Positions 26,340 to 35,738 of a DNA stretch of 64,000 nucleotides are shown piece after piece. This DNA comes from Bifidobacterium breve (GTDB lineage: Bacteria > Actinomycetota > Acidimicrobiia > Acidimicrobiales > Acidimicrobilacustridaceae): contig CAMAYJ010000001.1 of the NCBI GenBank assembly GCA_945862505.1, forward strand, positions 37,184 to 101,183, written 5' to 3'. The stretch's first letter is position 1, and each line of letters begins with the position of its first letter. Made by a program: the position numbers and the translations under genes. Under the pieces are notes generated by a model, which ran no database searches, was not told the origin of the DNA, and saw only the letters and a program-made list of their open reading frames with translations.

Positions 26340-28610
26340 GTGCAGACATTCCTGCAATACACAATCTTGGGTCTTGCTCTTGGTGGCGCCTATTTCATCG
26401 CCGCATCCGGTCTTGTTGTGACTTACACGACCTCGGGCATCTTCAACTTCGCCCAGGGCGCAATCGCGATGCTCGCGGTCTTCACCTACTGGCAGTTCCG
26501 GTGGGGATGGGGATGGCCGGCCCCTCTGGCCCTACTCATGGTGCTCGGCATTTTGGCCCCACTTCTGGGAGCGGTTCTCTATCAGGTCGTGATGAAAAAT
26601 CTTCGTGGCACCTCTGAAGTCACCAAGATCATTGTGTCGATCGGCGTCATGCTCGGCTTGCAGGCGCTGGCAACTTGGGTTTGGAACCCAACCTCAAGTA
26701 CGCCGCGTCAGTTCCAAAAGTTCTTTGGACCAAACGCATTCGCTCATTTTGGAAGCCTCAGGGTTCCGTGGCACATCATCATTTCGTTCATTATCGCCAT
26801 CGCCATCGCGGTTGGTATTCGGTTTCTTTTTGTCCGCACCCGTTCTGGTGTTGCTATGCGAGCAGTTGTCGACGATCCGGAGCTCCTGCAGCTCAATGGC
26901 GGTCGCCCTGAACGTCTCGCGATGATCTCCTGGGCCGGTGGCTCATTCCTTGCAGCGCTGGCTGGCATCCTCATCCAGCCAATGATCGGTTCGGCCATGA
27001 GCGCCGGAGCGCTCACCCTTCTTGTCCTCGATGCATTTGCTGCCGCGATGTTTGGTCGCCTGCGCAGCCTTCCTCGCACCTTTATGGGTGCCCTCATCAT
27101 TGGTCTCACCACGACCTATGTCGTGGCCTACTTCCCGAGCAAGTGGACCTGGTCGAGTTCATTCCGCAACTCACTGCCGATGATCTTCCTTTTCATCATT
27201 CTTCTTGTGCTTCCGCAGGATCGTCTTCGAGGGGCAACGGTTCTCCGGCTTCGTGAACGATTCCGTATGCCTTCAGTGCGTACGGCATGGATTGCTGGGC
27301 TCACGATGATGATCGTGGTGTTCTGCCTCAAGGTCATCATGGCCAAGACGGGCGTCAATACGCTGACGCTTGCCCTCACCTTCGCGATTATTGCGTTGTC
27401 GTTGGTGCTCCTTACGGGCTTTGCCGGCGAGATCAACCTCGCTGCACTGTCGTTTGGCGCCATCGCTGTCATGGTCGTGTATCACTTCGGAATTTCCGGT
27501 ACCGGCACTGAGGCGCGCACAACGCTTTGGGGGATCCTTCTCGCCGCGGTGGTGACTGCTCTGGTCGGCGCACTCATTGCATTGCCTGCACTGCGATTGC
27601 GGGGCCTTTATTTGGCTCTCGCCACAATGGCATTTGGTGTGTTCATTTCCCGCATGGTGCTTACTGAGCGCTCCGAGAGGGAAATCTTTGGTTTGAAGTT
27701 CACGCTGTTCACATCGGGTCAGCTTGCAATTCCACGGCCAAAAATCGGTCCGATTGACTTCAATGGTGAGGACGCGTTCCTTTTCCTTTGTGCAGGGTTA
27801 TTCGTAGTCATAGGAATCGGCATGGTGTACCTGCGCCACAGCGGGTACGGGCGCCGCTTGACTGCAATGAAAGACAGCCCGGCGGCATCGGCCACACTTG
27901 GCATGAGCGTTGTCCGCCTCAAGCTTTCGATTTTTATGATGTCGGCAGCAATCGCCGGAATTGGTGGCGTCATGATGGCAGCGCAGGTCGGCACCGTGAA
28001 TTCCGATCGCTTCGACATCTTCTTGAGTCTTGCCCTCGCGATGATCACGGTTGTTGGTGGCATTGGCTACGTGTCGGGCGCGTTGTTCGCTGGGATCTTC
28101 TTGATCGCATTTATCGAAACGTTGAATCTCATGCTTAAGAAGTTTGCTGTCGATTACTCGAGCCTCGAGGCGATCTTTATGTTCTTCATCTCAGCGGTCA
28201 CGGTGCTGCCGGCAACGATCGGCATCACCATGGGCAAGAACCCCTCGGGTGCGGTGAGCGACATCGTCGAAGGAATGAATAAGGTCAAGCAGTCCAAGCC
28301 TCTCATGATCACAGTCATCGGTCTTGAAGCAGCGATCTGGGCGCTTACCGCTACGGAAGTCATCACCAACTGGCACTTCGTGATCTTGACGTTCGCGAAT
28401 CTCATCCTCGTGCCGATGGTCGGCGGGAAGTTCCTCATGGCCCGAGCGATGCGGGGTGTTCCAAAACCAGTACCACCTGAACTGATCGGAATCGATCGCC
28501 CATTTACCGATGAAGATCTGGCTGCTATGGATCAGGCGCTCAATCTTGATGGCGTTGTGATCCCGAGTTCGACCACCGTGCGAGAGGAGCCGGCAAATGC
28601 CTCTGCTTGA
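26340..28610 (+). CDS. Fused LivH-LivM ABC permease, system 1
   Basis: This 756-aa membrane protein joins both permease subunits of a branched-chain amino acid type ABC importer. The N-terminal half is LivH-like (LGLALGGAYFIAASGLVVTY, IFNFAQGAIAML). The C-terminal half is LivM-like (LTGFAGEINLAALSFGAIAV, LRLRGLYLALATMAFG, TAMKDSPAASATLGMSVVRLKLSIF). A cytoplasmic tail of about 60 residues closes it. GTG 26340 follows GAGGGG; 43 extra codons upstream are not hydrophobic. It overlaps livG by 14 nt. No binding-protein gene is adjacent. Confidence 0.88.
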   Translation: MQTFLQYTILGLALGGAYFIAASGLVVTYTTSGIFNFAQGAIAMLAVFTYWQFRWGWGWPAPLALLMVLGILAPLLGAVLYQVVMKNLRGTSEVTKIIVSIGVMLGLQALATWVWNPTSSTPRQFQKFFGPNAFAHFGSLRVPWHIIISFIIAIAIAVGIRFLFVRTRSGVAMRAVVDDPELLQLNGGRPERLAMISWAGGSFLAALAGILIQPMIGSAMSAGALTLLVLDAFAAAMFGRLRSLPRTFMGALIIGLTTTYVVAYFPSKWTWSSSFRNSLPMIFLFIILLVLPQDRLRGATVLRLRERFRMPSVRTAWIAGLTMMIVVFCLKVIMAKTGVNTLTLALTFAIIALSLVLLTGFAGEINLAALSFGAIAVMVVYHFGISGTGTEARTTLWGILLAAVVTALVGALIALPALRLRGLYLALATMAFGVFISRMVLTERSEREIFGLKFTLFTSGQLAIPRPKIGPIDFNGEDAFLFLCAGLFVVIGIGMVYLRHSGYGRRLTAMKDSPAASATLGMSVVRLKLSIFMMSAAIAGIGGVMMAAQVGTVNSDRFDIFLSLALAMITVVGGIGYVSGALFAGIFLIAFIETLNLMLKKFAVDYSSLEAIFMFFISAVTVLPATIGITMGKNPSGAVSDIVEGMNKVKQSKPLMITVIGLEAAIWALTATEVITNWHFVILTFANLILVPMVGGKFLMARAMRGVPKPVPPELIGIDRPFTDEDLAAMDQALNLDGVVIPSSTTVREEPANASA

Positions 28611-29337
28611 AACTATTGGCGTCAAAGTTCGTTTCGGCGGAAACATTGCGCTTGACGATGTTTCGATTTCGGTCGAAGCCGGAAGTGTCACCGGGCTCAT
28701 TGGCCCCAACGGTGCGGGTAAGACCACGTTATTCAACACGATCACTGGGCTTCAGGCGCTCACTAGTGGGCAGATCCTCTTTAATGACAAAGACGTCACC
28801 AAGGAACCACCGCATAAGCGCACTCGTATGGGTCTTGCCCGCACGTTTCAGCGCCTCGAATTGTTTACGACGCTCTCGGTGCGCGACAACATTCGTGTTG
28901 CCGGCGAAATCCGTAACCGCTGGAGCCTTCGGACTCCGAAGATGGACGTCAATGCCGAAACCGATCGCATCATCAGCCTGGTCGGGTTGAGCGATGTCGC
29001 CGATCGCGAAGTTGGCGAGATTCCGACCGGAAAGGCACGAGTCGTCGAATTGGCCCGTGCCCTCATGATCCAACCGACGCTTGTTCTTCTCGATGAACCT
29101 GCTTCTGGCCAGACCGAAGAAGAAACTGGGCAGTTCGGACAACTGTTGCGTGACCTTGCTGGCGAAGGCCTCGGAATCTGCCTTGTTGAGCACGACATGT
29201 CGTTAGTCATGCAGGTCTGCGAAACCATTCACGTGCTTGATTTCGGTCGCATGATTGCAAGTGGCTCAGCAGAGTCAGTTCGCAATAATCCGACCGTGAT
29301 CGATGCCTACCTTGGTGCTCCGGAGAGTGTCGGATGA
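28597..29337 (+). CDS. livG: LivG-type ABC ATPase with altered signature, system 1
   Basis: This 246-aa ATPase has Walker A GPNGAGKTT (36-44), Q-loop ARTFQRLELF, Walker B LVLLDEPASG (Asp166, Glu167) and H-loop VEHDMS. The ABC signature, normally close to LAYGQQR in LivG, reads IPTGKAR (142-148), so one of the two composite ATP sites may be impaired. The paralogue at 49726 has the same change. It overlaps its neighbours by 14 and 4 nt in one operon. Confidence 0.9.
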   Translation: MPLLETIGVKVRFGGNIALDDVSISVEAGSVTGLIGPNGAGKTTLFNTITGLQALTSGQILFNDKDVTKEPPHKRTRMGLARTFQRLELFTTLSVRDNIRVAGEIRNRWSLRTPKMDVNAETDRIISLVGLSDVADREVGEIPTGKARVVELARALMIQPTLVLLDEPASGQTEEETGQFGQLLRDLAGEGLGICLVEHDMSLVMQVCETIHVLDFGRMIASGSAESVRNNPTVIDAYLGAPESVG

Positions 29338-30074
29338 GCGAAGCCCACTACCACGAAGATCATGGCGCCGTTGACGGAGCACCGTTGGTTGAACTTGTCG
29401 ACGTGCGCGCTGCGTACGGAACCATTGAAGTGCTCCACGGGGTCAGCCTTTCAGTTCCGCAAGGTTCCGTTGTTGCGCTCCTTGGCCCGAACGGCGCCGG
29501 CAAGTCCACGATTCTTAAGGTCATCTCTGGATTGCTGCCGCCCACTTCCGGCGAAGTTCGGCTCGCTGGTCGCATGGTGAATGGCGCTTCAGCTGATGAA
29601 CTTGCACGCATTGGTTTGTGCACCATTCCCGAAGGTCGCGGAGTGTTTCCGAACCTCAGCGTCCGAGAGAACCTTTGGATGGCGACCATGGCAGGCGTTC
29701 CGCTTGCCCAGGTTGAAGAAATCGCTTATGCCCGTTTCCCTCGTCTTGGTGAACGTCGCAAGCAGCTTGCCGGCACATTGTCCGGCGGCGAACAGCAAAT
29801 GTTGTCGATGGCACGGGCTCTGTCTGTGAATCCATCGGTACTGCTCCTCGACGAATTGTCGATGGGTCTGGCCCCGCTCGTCGTGGCCAACCTCTACGAG
29901 ATCGTGGCTCAGGTCTCGCAAGAGGGCGTGTCGATCCTGGTGTCCGAGCAGTTTGCTCGGACGGTGTTGGGCATTGCTCAATACGCCGCGATCGTCCTCC
30001 ACGGGAATATCACCAGAGTGGGTACTCCTGCTGAGCTCGAAGATGAATTGTCCGCTGCCTACCTTGGATCTTGA
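29334..30074 (+). CDS. livF: LivF-type ABC ATPase, system 1
   Basis: This 246-aa ATPase has Walker A GPNGAGKST (51-59), canonical signature LSGGEQQML (about 146), Walker B VLLLDELSMGLAP and the LivF-specific VSEQFARTVLGIA. The N-terminus has a short histidine-containing extension (HYHEDHG) absent from the paralogue at 50466. It should pair with LivG beneath the fused permease. The next gene, a small membrane protein, starts 12 bp later. Confidence 0.92.
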   Translation: MSEAHYHEDHGAVDGAPLVELVDVRAAYGTIEVLHGVSLSVPQGSVVALLGPNGAGKSTILKVISGLLPPTSGEVRLAGRMVNGASADELARIGLCTIPEGRGVFPNLSVRENLWMATMAGVPLAQVEEIAYARFPRLGERRKQLAGTLSGGEQQMLSMARALSVNPSVLLLDELSMGLAPLVVANLYEIVAQVSQEGVSILVSEQFARTVLGIAQYAAIVLHGNITRVGTPAELEDELSAAYLGS

Positions 30075-30086
30075 GACCGGAGAAAA

Positions 30087-30455
30087 ATGGAAACCACTGG
30101 TGATCGCATTGAGCAGTTCAAGTCCGAAGTGACGGACCTGAACTTGAAGACTGGTAACCCCAGTCGAGAAAAAACACTTCAGACAATCGGCTTCGTCCTG
30201 ATGCTCGTCGGCATCATCGGCGGAATCATTTGCTACGTCGGCGCAAAGAACGCGAGCGGCGACGTCGGCATCGCAGCGGCCAAGATTCAAGAACAGATTG
30301 TCTTCGCAATCTGGTTCCTGATCCTTACCGTGGTTGGCGCAGCGATGTTCCTCCGCTACGCACTGGCCAGTTTCCTGCGCATGTGGCTTCTTCGTCAGCT
30401 CTATGAAGGTCAGGCCAATACTGACCGAATCGTCGACGCAGTCTCTAAGCGCTGA
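30087..30455 (+). CDS. Small two-helix membrane protein linked to Liv system 1
   Basis: This 122-aa protein of unrecognised family has a charged N-terminus (RIEQFKSEV), transmembrane segments at about 31-53 and 70-90, and a basic C-terminal tail ending DRIVDAVSKR. It follows livF by 12 bp with GGAG before its ATG. The protein ending the second Liv operon (51199) has the same length, topology and shared residues: R(I/L)xxF, EV, NPxR, VVGAAxF, WLxR and DRI. This suggests a subunit or regulator specific to this transporter type. Its stop overlaps the next SDR start. Confidence 0.75.
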   Translation: METTGDRIEQFKSEVTDLNLKTGNPSREKTLQTIGFVLMLVGIIGGIICYVGAKNASGDVGIAAAKIQEQIVFAIWFLILTVVGAAMFLRYALASFLRMWLLRQLYEGQANTDRIVDAVSKR

Positions 30456-31261
30456 TGGGCACCATTGTCGTGACCGGTTCCGGCTCGGGAATCGGTGCTG
30501 CGACCGCTGCACGTCTTCGCGCCGATGGCCACACGGTCATTGGTGTCGATCTGCGCGGTGCCGAAATCGAGGCAGACCTTGGTACTCCCGAAGGCCGAAA
30601 ATCGGCAATCAAGACAGTTGGCGAAGCATGTGGGGGAGTCCTTGACGGAGTCGTGACCTGTGCGGGTATCGCTGGGCTTCCGGGCCGTCCAGCATCGCTT
30701 CTCGCGTCGGTGAACTACTTCGGAACGGTCGAGATCATGGTCGGGCTCCGGCCGATGCTGGCCAAGGGCACCAATCCTTCGGCCGTCGCCATCAGTTCAA
30801 ACTCGACAACGACAGCTCCCGGTTACAGCCTTGCGCTTACCGAGGCATGCCTCGCCGGAGACGAAGATGCCGCACGCATCGAAGCAGACAAGGGCAACTC
30901 GATCATTGAGTATGCAGCCACCAAGTTGGCTGTCGCTCGGTGGATTCGTCGTAATGCCATTACCGATGAGTGGGCGGGCGCAGGTATCCGACTCAACGCG
31001 ATTGCTCCAGGCATGATCGCCACTCCGATGATCGAGGAAGGCGCAACCGACGCGAACCTCAAAGTTCAACTCGACATGTTCAAAGACACGATCGCGCTTG
31101 GTCGTGCAGGCAAGCCTGAAGAAGTAGCCGCATTCTTGGCATTTCTTCTTTCACCCGAAGCTGGATTCTTTTGTGGTTCGGTGCTGTTTATCGATGGCGG
31201 TACCGACGCCCGGTTCCGTGCCGATGATTTCCCGGCGCGCTGGGAGATTCCTGGAATGTGA
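30455..31261 (+). CDS. 3-alpha-hydroxysteroid-dehydrogenase-like SDR
   Basis: This 268-aa SDR has VTGSGSGIG at the N-terminus and catalytic YAATK. Its layout, with a short first domain lacking the usual NNAG (here VTCAGIAG) and a long insertion before the active-site Tyr, recalls 3-alpha-hydroxysteroid dehydrogenase/carbonyl reductases of the HsdA type. The ATG overlaps the stop of the small membrane protein (TGATG), so this enzyme shares the Liv operon and may act on the imported compound. Confidence 0.8.
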   Translation: MGTIVVTGSGSGIGAATAARLRADGHTVIGVDLRGAEIEADLGTPEGRKSAIKTVGEACGGVLDGVVTCAGIAGLPGRPASLLASVNYFGTVEIMVGLRPMLAKGTNPSAVAISSNSTTTAPGYSLALTEACLAGDEDAARIEADKGNSIIEYAATKLAVARWIRRNAITDEWAGAGIRLNAIAPGMIATPMIEEGATDANLKVQLDMFKDTIALGRAGKPEEVAAFLAFLLSPEAGFFCGSVLFIDGGTDARFRADDFPARWEIPGM

Positions 31262-31311
31262 ACTCTCGGTCGTCGAACTCGTGTGTAACGGGTTTTTCGA
31301 CCGGGAAGTTC

Positions 31312-32103
31312 TTACATTCCAGTAAAGACTTGGCGCATGTTCGCCAACCAGGCGTTCACATCGACGTTGCGCTTCGTTGATGTTTGCGCTTCTCGTTCGC
31401 CGGCGTAGGTGACGAACGATTCGGTATCGAGGCAGGCGAGAAGTGCGATGGCGACTTCTTCTGATGTTGATGTTGTTGAAGGGTCACTCGGAAATGGTGC
31501 GTTGTTGCCCGGTTTATCGGCGGAGAACTCGCTTGCCGTTGTGCCGGGGACGAACAAGTGTGCCCTCACGTTGGTCTTGCCCAGTTCGACGTAGAGGCCC
31601 TCGGTGAAGAATTCAAGGGCGGCCTTGCTGGCGGAATAGGCACTCACCCCGAAGGCGGCCATATGCACGCCCATCGACGAAACGTTCACAATGTCACCGC
31701 TATCGCGCTCGAGCATGTGGGGGAGCATCGCCAGTGTGAGACGAACCGGCGAGAAGTAATTGATGGCCATGACGCCTTCGACGTCATCGGCCGTCATCTG
31801 ATCGGTGCGCTTTCGTTTTGGCACGCCCGCGTTGTTGACCAGCACATCAACCCGACCATCGAGAGACTCGATGAGAGTAGAAGCGAGCCCATCGATCGAA
31901 TCGAGTTCCGAAAGATCAGCGACAACCATTGTCGAGTTGGGTGAGTAAGCTTGGCAACGTTCAAGCACCGTGGCGAGACGATCGGCGCGACGAGCGACGA
32001 TCGCAACTCGCGCGCCACGCTGGGCCGCTTCGATTGCGAGTGCTTCACCGATACCGGAGGAAGCTCCGGTGACGACGATGTTGCGGCCAGTGAGGTCGCT
32101 CAT
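31312..32103 (-). CDS. Short-chain dehydrogenase/reductase
   Basis: This 263-aa SDR has VTGASSGIG, NNAGVPK and catalytic YSASK. The remaining length (PGTTASEF, then a Ser/Thr-rich stretch and KRNVDVNAWLANMRQVF) resembles the acyl-reductase/DltE-like branch. It is the last gene of a minus-strand operon running from 37069 to 31312; its ATG directly abuts the preceding gene's stop. It converges with the SDR at 30455. Confidence 0.82.
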   Translation of the reverse strand: MSDLTGRNIVVTGASSGIGEALAIEAAQRGARVAIVARRADRLATVLERCQAYSPNSTMVVADLSELDSIDGLASTLIESLDGRVDVLVNNAGVPKRKRTDQMTADDVEGVMAINYFSPVRLTLAMLPHMLERDSGDIVNVSSMGVHMAAFGVSAYSASKAALEFFTEGLYVELGKTNVRAHLFVPGTTASEFSADKPGNNAPFPSDPSTTSTSEEVAIALLACLDTESFVTYAGEREAQTSTKRNVDVNAWLANMRQVFTGM

Positions 32104-33030
32104 CTACTTGATTCCGTGGCGCTTTTCGAAAGCATCGCGGATGCCATCGCGCCAGCTGACGTTGCATGGTCCGGTAAGTGCCGCGCGCTTGGTGTTGTCG
32201 GTGACGGAACCTCGAAGCGTTCCTTCGGCGGGAACCGAGTTCACTACTGGGTCGATACCAGCGAGTTCGCCGATGTAGGCACACCATTCCTGAACGCTGG
32301 CCGGTTCGTCGCCGGCCCAGTTCACAATCGTTGCTTCGGTTGACGACGCGCCGTCGAGCAGCGCTTCGGCCTGAGAGGTGATGTCATCGGTATGGATCGG
32401 CATGTACATGCACGGATCCCAGCGCGTAGTGACGGGGTTGCCGGCCATAAGTGCATCCATCTGCATGATGGGAAGGCCGCCAGTGCCGTCGGGACCATAG
32501 GACGCGTTCATGCGGGCGATGGTGACAGGAAGGTCAAACAGCCGAGCACAAGTGCGCGCAACGGCTTCCTGGGAGATCTTCGACATGGAGTAACTCGGCG
32601 CATGAGCGGCATTGACGTCGCCCAGAGCGTCGGTCTCTTTGAATACATGCCAGGGATCGCCATCGGTCGGTGGCTTGTAGACCGAATGCGTTGACATCAC
32701 GAGAGCCGCTTTTGCACTTCGGCAGTGATGCAGCAACAACCCAGTGCCCTCGGCGTTGGCGCGAATAGCAAAGTCGTAATCAAGACCAGCGACCTGCACA
32801 ACGGCAAGGTGCAACACGTAGGTGAAGTCAGTGGGAAGTTCACTGAAGTCGGGATCGGCAAGATCAACGGCCAGCGTCTTCACGCCGACGTCTTCAACCT
32901 GCTTGCGAGTTGCCGGATCGCCGAACCGAGCAATGCCCCAGACCTCGTTGTCTTTGGCGAGATCGCGAGCCATAGGAAACGCGATTTGTCCGGCGGGTCC
33001 GGTTATGAGGATCTTCTCGTCGCTCAGCAT
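32104..33030 (-). CDS. NAD-dependent epimerase/dehydratase family protein (copy 1)
   Basis: This 308-aa extended-SDR protein has the nucleotide loop ITGPAGQIA, VLHLAVVQV and the catalytic segment YSMSKISQEAVAR (Tyr and Lys). Extended SDRs of this type include 3-beta-HSD and sugar epimerases. It lies 2 bp after a paralogue (33033), and the two align along their length. Given the surroundings, oxidation of a ring or side-chain alcohol is more likely than sugar metabolism, but this is inference. Confidence 0.82.
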   Translation of the reverse strand: MLSDEKILITGPAGQIAFPMARDLAKDNEVWGIARFGDPATRKQVEDVGVKTLAVDLADPDFSELPTDFTYVLHLAVVQVAGLDYDFAIRANAEGTGLLLHHCRSAKAALVMSTHSVYKPPTDGDPWHVFKETDALGDVNAAHAPSYSMSKISQEAVARTCARLFDLPVTIARMNASYGPDGTGGLPIMQMDALMAGNPVTTRWDPCMYMPIHTDDITSQAEALLDGASSTEATIVNWAGDEPASVQEWCAYIGELAGIDPVVNSVPAEGTLRGSVTDNTKRAALTGPCNVSWRDGIRDAFEKRHGIK

Positions 33031-33032
33031 GG

Positions 33033-33959
33033 TCAGCCTTTAAACAAATCGGGGAAGCAGCTCTGGGCCATCTCGCGAAAACCCTCACGCCATTCAACGG
33101 TGGGGGTCCATCCGAGACCGAGAAGCTTCGATGGGTCGACAGGGTTCGGAGGAATGCACTGTTCGCTGACGAGCAAGGGAATCTCAACGCCGGTGAGCTT
33201 CGTGAGTTCGGCGGTCCAGTCCTCAATGCTCACGAGTTCCGGCGCACACCAGTTGAAGATCGGTGGGGGAACGTCAGCCTGTTCAAGCAGATACGGCAAC
33301 GACCCGAGGATGTCGCGATCGTGCAAGAAACAATGCGTGTTTGGTGCATCGGCACTGATCGTGGTGGGGATGCCCATCTGGGCAAGCGTGATCATCATTT
33401 GCGGCCAACCGTGACCGGGGCCGTAAGGAACATCGAGGCGCGCAATGACGGCAGGAACACCGAAACGCTTCGAGGCGTACTTCACGGCTGACTCCGCTGC
33501 GATCTTCGAGATCGAATAGGTCGTCATGAATCCCATGGCTCGGTGGTTATCGCCGAGGTCATCGGTTTCAACATGACTCACATGGCCGTTGGGTTCGTAC
33601 ACGGCACAGGACGAGCAATGGAAGAACGCTTTGACACCCTTCACTCGTTCCATCAAAAGAGCGACGCCTTCTGCATTGGCTGAGAGGTCACGATCGAAGT
33701 TGTTCGACTTCGCGACCGCCATATTGATGACGTAATCGAGACCATCGGGAATCTCATCGAACGATGCGGTCTCGAGGTCGATGGCGACGGGGATAATGCC
33801 GTCGGCTTCAACCTTTGCTCGTGCATCTGTATCGGCAAAGCGCGAGGTTCCGTACACGGTATTGCCAGCGGCAACAAGATTGCGGGCGAGGGGCCCGGCA
33901 ACCTGTCCGGTGACTCCGGTGAGCAGGATCTTCGCTCCTGTGAGTGGTGCAGTCGCCAT
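33033..33959 (-). CDS. NAD-dependent epimerase/dehydratase family protein (copy 2)
   Basis: This 308-aa extended SDR is paralogous to the preceding entry. It has LTGVTGQVAGPLARNL, DYVINMAVAKSNNFD and active-site YSISKIAAESAVKYA. The upstream gene's stop and this ATG overlap as TAATG at 33959. An earlier in-frame ATG would add 20 residues unlike the family. Two tandem epimerase-type genes of equal length suggest duplication and possibly a heterodimer. Confidence 0.82.
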   Translation of the reverse strand: MATAPLTGAKILLTGVTGQVAGPLARNLVAAGNTVYGTSRFADTDARAKVEADGIIPVAIDLETASFDEIPDGLDYVINMAVAKSNNFDRDLSANAEGVALLMERVKGVKAFFHCSSCAVYEPNGHVSHVETDDLGDNHRAMGFMTTYSISKIAAESAVKYASKRFGVPAVIARLDVPYGPGHGWPQMMITLAQMGIPTTISADAPNTHCFLHDRDILGSLPYLLEQADVPPPIFNWCAPELVSIEDWTAELTKLTGVEIPLLVSEQCIPPNPVDPSKLLGLGWTPTVEWREGFREMAQSCFPDLFKG

Positions 33960-34762
33960 TAGATCTTGTCCGTGTAGTCGTCGGTGCCGAAGTTGGTCTG
34001 TTGGAACGGGCTGGTCCACACATGCGTGGCGAGTCCGCTCTCATTGATTGCTTTACCGATCTTGGCGTAGCCCTTTTCCCAACCCTTTTCGGCGTCGTGA
34101 TCGAGGAAATGGAGTTGCAAGAATCGGCGTGGGCCGGCTGCCGGTCGTACGACATCGGCAGGCGCGTCATCGGAAAGAGGAATAGCGGTGCCGCTGCCCA
34201 CGAGGTCGGGGCCCCACTTCTTCGTGAACGCGCTCTGCAACCAATTCTTGCGGAACCAGGCATCCCACTCATCGTGAGTCACGCCTTCGTTGAGATCGCC
34301 GGCGACCACGACAAAGCCGGGATAACCGTGATCGAGGCCGAGTTCAATTGTGCAGCCCTTGGGGTCGCGCTGTTCGCTCCAGCGCATGTCGTAGAGCAGT
34401 GTGTGGATGTGATCGCGTTCAGCGAACATGCGGCCTTCTTGATGCAGCATGTTGACGTTGTCGACGTTCCATCGGTTGCATTCGTCGGTTGTGCCCTTTT
34501 GCCACCAGTAGACCGCGAGGTACGACCCGGTCTTCGGGTCTGGGGTCATGTCATTGGTGGCCTTCGAACGAAGCTTCTTGAGTCGACGAGTGGCCACGAA
34601 GCGGTCGCCCGCGAACACATTCGGGCCCATGAGGCAGCCCGAATAGAAGTGGTCATGTTCGTACCAGCGGTTGTACGCAACCTCGAAGCCCTCATGAGGC
34701 TCGACCATTGTGAATAGGAATGTCCCGACCTTGACCGGGTAGTCCTTCTCTGAAAGTGCCAC
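33959..34762 (-). CDS. Unassigned protein, possible dimeric alpha/beta-barrel
   Basis: This is a 267-aa protein whose family I cannot name. It has no signal peptide or membrane segment. The region FEVAYNRWYEHDHFYSGC followed by FVATRRLKKLRS looks like an EthD/Dabb-type ferredoxin-like unit. A second similar unit may lie at about 180-260 (WFRKNWLQSAF, RRFLQLHFLDHD). It is rich in Trp, Tyr and His (HDHF, AERDHIHTLLYDMRWSE). GTG 34762 is preceded by GAGGGGG. Its position inside a tight SDR/epimerase operon suggests a catabolic or substrate-binding role. Confidence 0.6.
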   Translation of the reverse strand: MALSEKDYPVKVGTFLFTMVEPHEGFEVAYNRWYEHDHFYSGCLMGPNVFAGDRFVATRRLKKLRSKATNDMTPDPKTGSYLAVYWWQKGTTDECNRWNVDNVNMLHQEGRMFAERDHIHTLLYDMRWSEQRDPKGCTIELGLDHGYPGFVVVAGDLNEGVTHDEWDAWFRKNWLQSAFTKKWGPDLVGSGTAIPLSDDAPADVVRPAAGPRRFLQLHFLDHDAEKGWEKGYAKIGKAINESGLATHVWTSPFQQTNFGTDDYTDKI

Positions 34763-34805
34763 GTTTCCCCCTCGGAATTTGTGAGGAGGCCACGTTAGTT
34801 CCGGT

Positions 34806-35717
34806 TTAGCGGGCCAGGAGTGGGCCTACCTGGGTTCCGAAGGTCTCAACCTGCTCGGCGTACTCTGCCGCACTATCGGCGTCGAACTTCACCTGTATTT
34901 GGTTCACTTCGGCGGGGGTCTCGGCCATGATCGCCTCGGCGATCTGTTCCGGCGAACCCGTGTGGCAAGGCTGACGGCGTTGGCTCGATGGTGTGCCCAC
35001 GTAGACATACGGGGTCACGACGTGACCGAAGGCGAACGGTTCGTCGGTCTTTCCCAACTTCTCTCGGGTGGAAAGCAAAAGGTCAAGGCTTTCACGGGTG
35101 GCGGGGCCCTGGGGCAACCAACCTTCGTAGGCGGCGGCGCGACGGATGGCGGGATTTGATGACCCCCCGATCCAAATCGGCGGCCGAGGCGACTGAACTG
35201 GTCGAGGGAGTGCGCCCATGTTTCCGACGTAGGTGTTGGAAAGCGCCTCGGCAAAGTCGACGAGTGTGGAATCGGTAAGTGGTCCTCGATCAGCAAACGA
35301 CACGCCGAGTGCGTCGAATTCCTCATCGACGTAACCGGCTCCGATGCCGGCGATTGCCCGTCCACCGGAAAGATGGTCGAGCGTTTCGAATCCTTTTGCC
35401 GAAGTGAGTGCGTGGCGATAGGCGATCACATACACATGACTGAGTAACGCGACATTTTCGGTTGCTGACGCGAGAAAGCCAAGGGTGGTAAGGCAGTCCT
35501 GCCACCACAGCCCCATCGTCGGAACTCTTTCCTCGGGGACCGTGATGTGATCGCAAACTGCGACATAGAAATAGCCGCTGCGGTCAGCTGCTTGAGCAAT
35601 ACGGAGAAGGTCTTTTGGTGTCGCGTTGGCTTCCCACTTCGCGGCGAAGCGCGGGCCCTGCGATTGGATTGGCAACTGCGTGCCAAAGACGATCGTTCCT
35701 TGAGGGATTTCAAGCAT
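34806..35717 (-). CDS. LLM-class (F420-dependent) oxidoreductase
   Basis: This 303-aa luciferase-like TIM-barrel protein has YVAVCDHITVPEE, VALLSHVYVIAYRHAL, LDHLSGGRAIAGIGAGYVDEEFDALG and PPIWIGGSSNPAIRRAA, the typical strand-end motifs of F420-dependent enzymes. It shows little resemblance to the Rv3520c-like protein at 14626, so it probably has another substrate. It lies in the minus-strand SDR/epimerase operon, 44 bp before the unassigned gene. A possible internal -10 (TATCGT on the minus strand) lies 7 nt before its ATG. Confidence 0.85.
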   Translation of the reverse strand: MLEIPQGTIVFGTQLPIQSQGPRFAAKWEANATPKDLLRIAQAADRSGYFYVAVCDHITVPEERVPTMGLWWQDCLTTLGFLASATENVALLSHVYVIAYRHALTSAKGFETLDHLSGGRAIAGIGAGYVDEEFDALGVSFADRGPLTDSTLVDFAEALSNTYVGNMGALPRPVQSPRPPIWIGGSSNPAIRRAAAYEGWLPQGPATRESLDLLLSTREKLGKTDEPFAFGHVVTPYVYVGTPSSQRRQPCHTGSPEQIAEAIMAETPAEVNQIQVKFDADSAAEYAEQVETFGTQVGPLLAR

Positions 35718-35738
35718 GACTGTGACGATACTTGTGGT

